Of a stretch of 27,656 nucleotides of DNA, positions 25,267 to 27,656 are shown piece by piece; within the stretch, counting starts at the first letter, position 1; the number at the start of each line of letters is the position of its first letter. The notes below the pieces were generated by a model, which saw only the letters and a list, made by a program, of their open reading frames with translations, was not told the origin of the DNA and ran no database searches. The translations under genes were made by a program, and so were the position numbers. The stretch comes from Clostridiales bacterium (GTDB lineage: Bacteria; Bacillota; Clostridia; Oscillospirales; Acutalibacteraceae), in assembly GCA_021202245.1 (NCBI GenBank), contig JAJQDK010000081.1:34871-62526 (forward strand). The letters run 5' to 3'.

Positions 25267-25578
25267 ATGCTGCGTATAATCAAAGTATGGTTTAAATGGC
25301 GAAAAAATTGGGATTCACTGTGTAATCGCTGCAGCAAATGCTGCTATATACGTTCGGTAGATTCCAAGAAAAATGTTATAATCCATTACAACTGTCCCTG
25401 TGAAAATCTTGACACCAAAACAAATTTATGCAAAATCTATAACGAGCGTTTACGCAAATGCAATCACTGCGGAAAGGTGAATTTATTTACAGCGTTATTC
25501 AACCCTACTTTGCCGAATGACTGTGCCTATGTTCAGGCCTTTAGGCTATGGAGAAAGCAAAGCGGTAACAAAAAATAA
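25267..25578 (+). CDS. Small cysteine-rich protein, YkgJ-like metal-cluster family
   Basis: A 103-aa protein with a cysteine pattern typical of the YkgJ/UPF0153 zinc- or iron-chelating family: CNRCSKCC near residues 19-26, then CPC, a further Cys, and CNHC up to about residue 69. A basic N-terminus (WFKWRKNW) precedes the cluster. The biochemical role of this family is not established. The ATG at 25267 follows AAGGGAAG. It lies 93 nt after the permease stop; that gap holds a repeated GCTTCAGC (25182 and 25222) and no clear terminator, so readthrough from the exporter operon is possible. It ends at a strong bidirectional terminator. Confidence 0.75.
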   Translation: MLRIIKVWFKWRKNWDSLCNRCSKCCYIRSVDSKKNVIIHYNCPCENLDTKTNLCKIYNERLRKCNHCGKVNLFTALFNPTLPNDCAYVQAFRLWRKQSGNKK

Positions 25579-25581
25579 ATC

Positions 25582-25623
25582 AGCCCTGTCGGTATCGAAT
25601 TTATAACACCGACAGGGCTTTTG
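25582..25623. terminator. Bidirectional intrinsic terminator
   Basis: A perfect 12-bp stem (25582-25593 with 25608-25619) and a 14-nt loop. TTTT follows on the + strand and TTTATTTTTT follows, after GA, on the - strand. It serves both the YkgJ-like gene and the convergent CMD-cupin gene. Confidence 0.85.
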
Positions 25624-25684
25624 ACATCCTGCTGTTTTTTGAAATATCGTATTTTGCGTGTATAATTTGCCGCCGCAGACGAGA

Positions 25685-26458
25685 TTAAGCAAGGCAAATC
25701 TGCTCAGCAGCCGCTTTGTATTGACTGTCGTCCACCGGCTCAAGCCATTCGTTTGTGCAATTTTCTCCCGGTACCTCAACTGCCAAATGAGAAAACCAGC
25801 TGTCGGGCATAGCTCCGTGCCAATGCTTTACCCCTACGGGAATGTTTATGCAATCTCCGGGCTTCATTTCAACGGCATTCTTTCCCCACTCCTGATAACA
25901 GCCTCTTCCCGCAACGCAAATCAAAATCTGACCGCCGCCATTATCGGCATTGTGAATGTGCCAGTTATTGCGGCAGCCCGGCTCAAAGGTTACATTAAAA
26001 ATGCCTACCTGAGAAGCGGATACGGGCGCAAGGTAGCTCTGTCCGATAAAATATTCAGCAAAAGCGTCATTGGGCTCTCCGACGGGAAACATCATTTCGG
26101 CAGCGTGAGCGGCTTTAGCGTCGGATGCAGGCGTATTTTCCGCCCAGACCTCCTTAGCCAAATTAAATACCGCCCAGCCCTTGGGCCAGCCGACATAAAA
26201 GGCTGTGTGTGTGATAACTGCGGCAATTTCCTCTTTGGTCACGCCTGCCTTTTTTGCGTTATCAAGATGATACCTGAGCGAGGAATCCGTAATTCCCGAT
26301 GACATAAGCGCCACAACCGTAATTATGCACCTTGTCTTGCGGTCAATATCCTGATTATTCCAATTTTCGCCGAACAAAATGTCGTCATTAAAATGCGCAA
26401 AATCCGGCGCAAAGCTTCCGAGGGCATCTCTGCCTGCGGTCTGTGTGATTTTTTCCAT
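25685..26458 (-). CDS. Carboxymuconolactone decarboxylase-like / cupin fusion protein
   Basis: A 257-aa two-domain protein. Residues about 15-105 resemble the carboxymuconolactone decarboxylase (CMD) fold (RKTRCIITVVALMSSG, then YHLDNAKKAGVTKEEIAAVITHTAFYVGWPKGW). The AhpD-type CxxC redox pair is absent, so peroxidase activity is unlikely. Residues about 145-240 form a cupin barrel with WHIHNADNGGG, where the usual metal-ligand Glu seems to be Gln, and the second motif PGDCINIPVGVKHWHGA. Such fusions are widespread in anaerobes, but their reaction is mostly unassigned; I would not name one. The ATG at 26458 has GGAGG at 8 nt. It is transcribed in the same direction as the Spo0A-like gene 95 nt upstream, with no clear terminator or promoter in the gap. 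Confidence 0.85.
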   Translation of the reverse strand: MEKITQTAGRDALGSFAPDFAHFNDDILFGENWNNQDIDRKTRCIITVVALMSSGITDSSLRYHLDNAKKAGVTKEEIAAVITHTAFYVGWPKGWAVFNLAKEVWAENTPASDAKAAHAAEMMFPVGEPNDAFAEYFIGQSYLAPVSASQVGIFNVTFEPGCRNNWHIHNADNGGGQILICVAGRGCYQEWGKNAVEMKPGDCINIPVGVKHWHGAMPDSWFSHLAVEVPGENCTNEWLEPVDDSQYKAAAEQICLA

Positions 26459-26553
26459 AGCATAAACCTCCGATTTGTTAATGTAACGCTCCGACTCCGC
26501 AGACTCGAAACATTTTGTTTTTTACTGTTATTGTTGCCTTTTGGATGAAATGT

Positions 26554-27339
26554 TTAATATTCGTTTTTAATTTTGTTTGCGTAGTAGCAAATGAACTCGG
26601 TGACGGTGGGAACGCCCTTGACGGAGTTGATTTTGGCGGTGTAATATATCAGCAAATCGTCTACGTTTGAGGTTGCCCAGACACGGTTTATTGCATTCTG
26701 CATAGCATGCTCAACCGCGGCCTCTGTTTTGCCGCATTCTTGCGCAATCACATTACTGACATTAGGCGTCCGCTGCTTTATCGTAATCATCACGGCTTCG
26801 ATAAGATATTTAAATCCTATGGATTTCGGATTTATACCGACGTGGTTAAGCTCCGTAGTTATTCGCCTTTTTATACGCTTTTCATAATAGTCTGAGGATT
26901 CGGTTAAGTCGCCGCTCAAAGCTGCGGCACAGCGCTTGCTTTTTATCGCCGAACTAATCATTTTCAGAAAATCAAGCGCCGTTTTTTTGCTGTAATTTTC
27001 CTGGTGCTTGGACATTATGTAATCGGCTCCAAGCTGTCTTGCGGACTCATAGGTAACAGCGCTTGTGTTGTTGGTTGTCACAAGGATATACGGCAAACGG
27101 CTCAGCTCAAGGTCTTTTAATCCGCTGAGCACATCCAGACCGCTTCCGCCGCCGAGATGCAGCTCCAGGTCAAGAATCACAACCTCCGGCAGGGTATCCT
27201 TGATTATTTTGAGGGCTGTGCAGGCGTTGTTAGTTACGCCGGTGAGTATAAATTCCTCGGAATCGTCAATAAGCTCCGAAAATCGTCTGCATGTATAATC
27301 GTCGTCCTCCACAATAAGTATAGTTAATTTGCTGTCCAT
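26554..27339 (-). CDS. Spo0A-like response regulator
   Basis: A 261-aa two-domain regulator. The receiver (residues 5 to about 130) is complete: acidic cluster E11-D14, phospho-acceptor Asp57 (VVILDLEL), Thr88 and Lys111. The C-terminal part (about 155-258) matches the Spo0A DNA-binding domain in order: a helix after HVGINPKSIGFKYLIEAV, then VSNVIAQECGKTEAAVEHAMQNAINRVW as the recognition region, then PTVTEFICYYANKI. The DNA-contacting segment differs clearly from the near-invariant VERAIRHAIE of sporulation Spo0A, so this is more likely a paralogue than the master regulator. A GGTGGG ribosome site precedes ATG 27339 by 7 nt. No histidine kinase is in the window. Confidence 0.82.
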   Translation of the reverse strand: MDSKLTILIVEDDDYTCRRFSELIDDSEEFILTGVTNNACTALKIIKDTLPEVVILDLELHLGGGSGLDVLSGLKDLELSRLPYILVTTNNTSAVTYESARQLGADYIMSKHQENYSKKTALDFLKMISSAIKSKRCAAALSGDLTESSDYYEKRIKRRITTELNHVGINPKSIGFKYLIEAVMITIKQRTPNVSNVIAQECGKTEAAVEHAMQNAINRVWATSNVDDLLIYYTAKINSVKGVPTVTEFICYYANKIKNEY

Positions 27340-27371
27340 AAATTATCCCACCGTCCGTTAATTTTTATTTT

Positions 27372-27394
27372 ATTATAACACAACCTCAGACAAA
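27372..27394 (-). promoter_or_regulatory. Extended -10 promoter of the Spo0A-like gene with a possible 0A-like box
   Basis: On the minus strand TGT-TATAAT (27372-27380) is an extended -10; no good -35 is present. Just upstream, TTTGTCTGA (27386-27394) matches 7 of 9 positions of the Spo0A box TTTGTCRAA. Autoregulation is possible but unproven. Confidence 0.45.
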
Positions 27395-27420
27395 AATAAA
27401 TAAAAACCAACAAAAAACTT

Positions 27421-27656
27421 CCTCTCAGGCTAAAACTTTTTCTTAATTTAAGCCCAAAAGAAAGTTTTTTAATTTTAAATCGAAGCAACGCTCTGTCAAG
27501 CTCGCTTGAAGCAGAGCTTGCGATAGATTGCAGCTTGCAAAGGGAGCGTTAGCTCTTCGGTGTTTCAGCGGGAGATTACAACTCCCTCTGAAATGATGAA
27601 CGGGGATATTGTCAATAATTTGAACGTACAAAGAGGGGGATTTTACAAAACAGAGA
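27421..27656. other. Non-coding hairpin-dense block at the window edge
   Basis: This stretch upstream of the Spo0A-like gene (gap 27340-27656) has no convincing ORF. It contains an A/T-rich hairpin followed by T6 on the + strand (27434-27470), then an outer pairing CGAAG/CTTCG plus AACGCTC/GAGCGTT (27481-27559) enclosing a hairpin with a CTCG loop (27490-27517, arms GCTCTG and TCAAG) and TTGCA/TGCAA (27528-27540). A near-perfect 11-bp hairpin follows (27563-27593). The outer and first inner stems compete for GAGC. It may be a structured RNA, a MITE-like repeat or part of the neighbouring locus; strand and function are unknown. Confidence 0.5.

Noticed and set aside
27443..27631. 62-codon minus-strand frame at the right edge
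   Set aside because: It runs through the nested inverted repeats, has no clear ribosome site and no protein-like composition.
1..27656. CRISPR array, tRNA/rRNA genes, insertion sequences
   Set aside because: No regularly spaced direct repeats, cloverleaf with CCA-end signals, rRNA sequence or transposase-like frame was seen on either strand.

Overview
The window looks like a chromosomal piece of a low-to-moderate GC, anaerobic, spore-former-lineage Firmicute, probably a gut-type clostridium of the Ruminococcaceae/Oscillospiraceae kind. This rests on the gene types: a type III glutamine synthetase, an LL-diaminopimelate aminotransferase, an ANTAR regulator beside nitrogen genes, a Spo0A-type response regulator, strong Shine-Dalgarno sites and sigma-A-like promoters with 17-nt spacers. 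The species cannot be named from the sequence.

Layout. (1) 262-1638 (+): glycyl-tRNA synthetase with its own promoter. It converges on the next operon at a shared bidirectional terminator. (2) 10451-1819 (-): a tight five-ORF operon in the order ANTAR regulator, carA, carB::dapF fusion, pyrG, dapL. (3) 12372-10693 (-): an ammonium transporter fused to a PII domain. (4) 14648-12555 (-): type III glutamine synthetase, preceded by a promoter and a terminator-like attenuator. (5) 14649-15359: a 711-nt divergent control region with two strong promoters, TTGCAA-cored dyads and a roughly 390-nt structured leader. (6) 15360-21406 (+): gltB-gltD (GOGAT). (7) 21489-25173: a TetR-family gene divergent from an ABC exporter operon (two paralogous ATPases and one permease). 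(8) 25267-25578 (+): a cysteine-rich YkgJ-like protein. (9) 26458-25685 (-): a carboxymuconolactone decarboxylase-like/cupin fusion. (10) 27339-26554 (-): a Spo0A-like response regulator. (11) 27421-27600: a non-coding, hairpin-dense block at the right edge.

The part from about 1.8 to 21.4 kb reads as a nitrogen-flow island. Ammonium enters through Amt, is fixed by glutamine synthetase and is passed to glutamate by GltBD. Glutamine is spent by CarAB and PyrG (arginine/pyrimidines, CTP), and glutamate is the amino donor for DapL. DapF then makes meso-diaminopimelate for lysine and the cell wall. The ANTAR protein (an RNA-binding antiterminator family) is the first gene of the biosynthetic operon. 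The glnN leader holds a hexaloop hairpin that excludes an intrinsic terminator, as expected of an ANTAR target. A similar but weaker arrangement lies before amt.

The most unusual observations are the in-frame CarB-DapF fusion that keeps a strong internal ribosome site for DapF, the Amt-PII fusion lacking the usual uridylylated tyrosine, the candidate ANTAR attenuators, and the long gltBD leader. All structures and domain calls come from reading the sequence by eye; no folding or database search was run.
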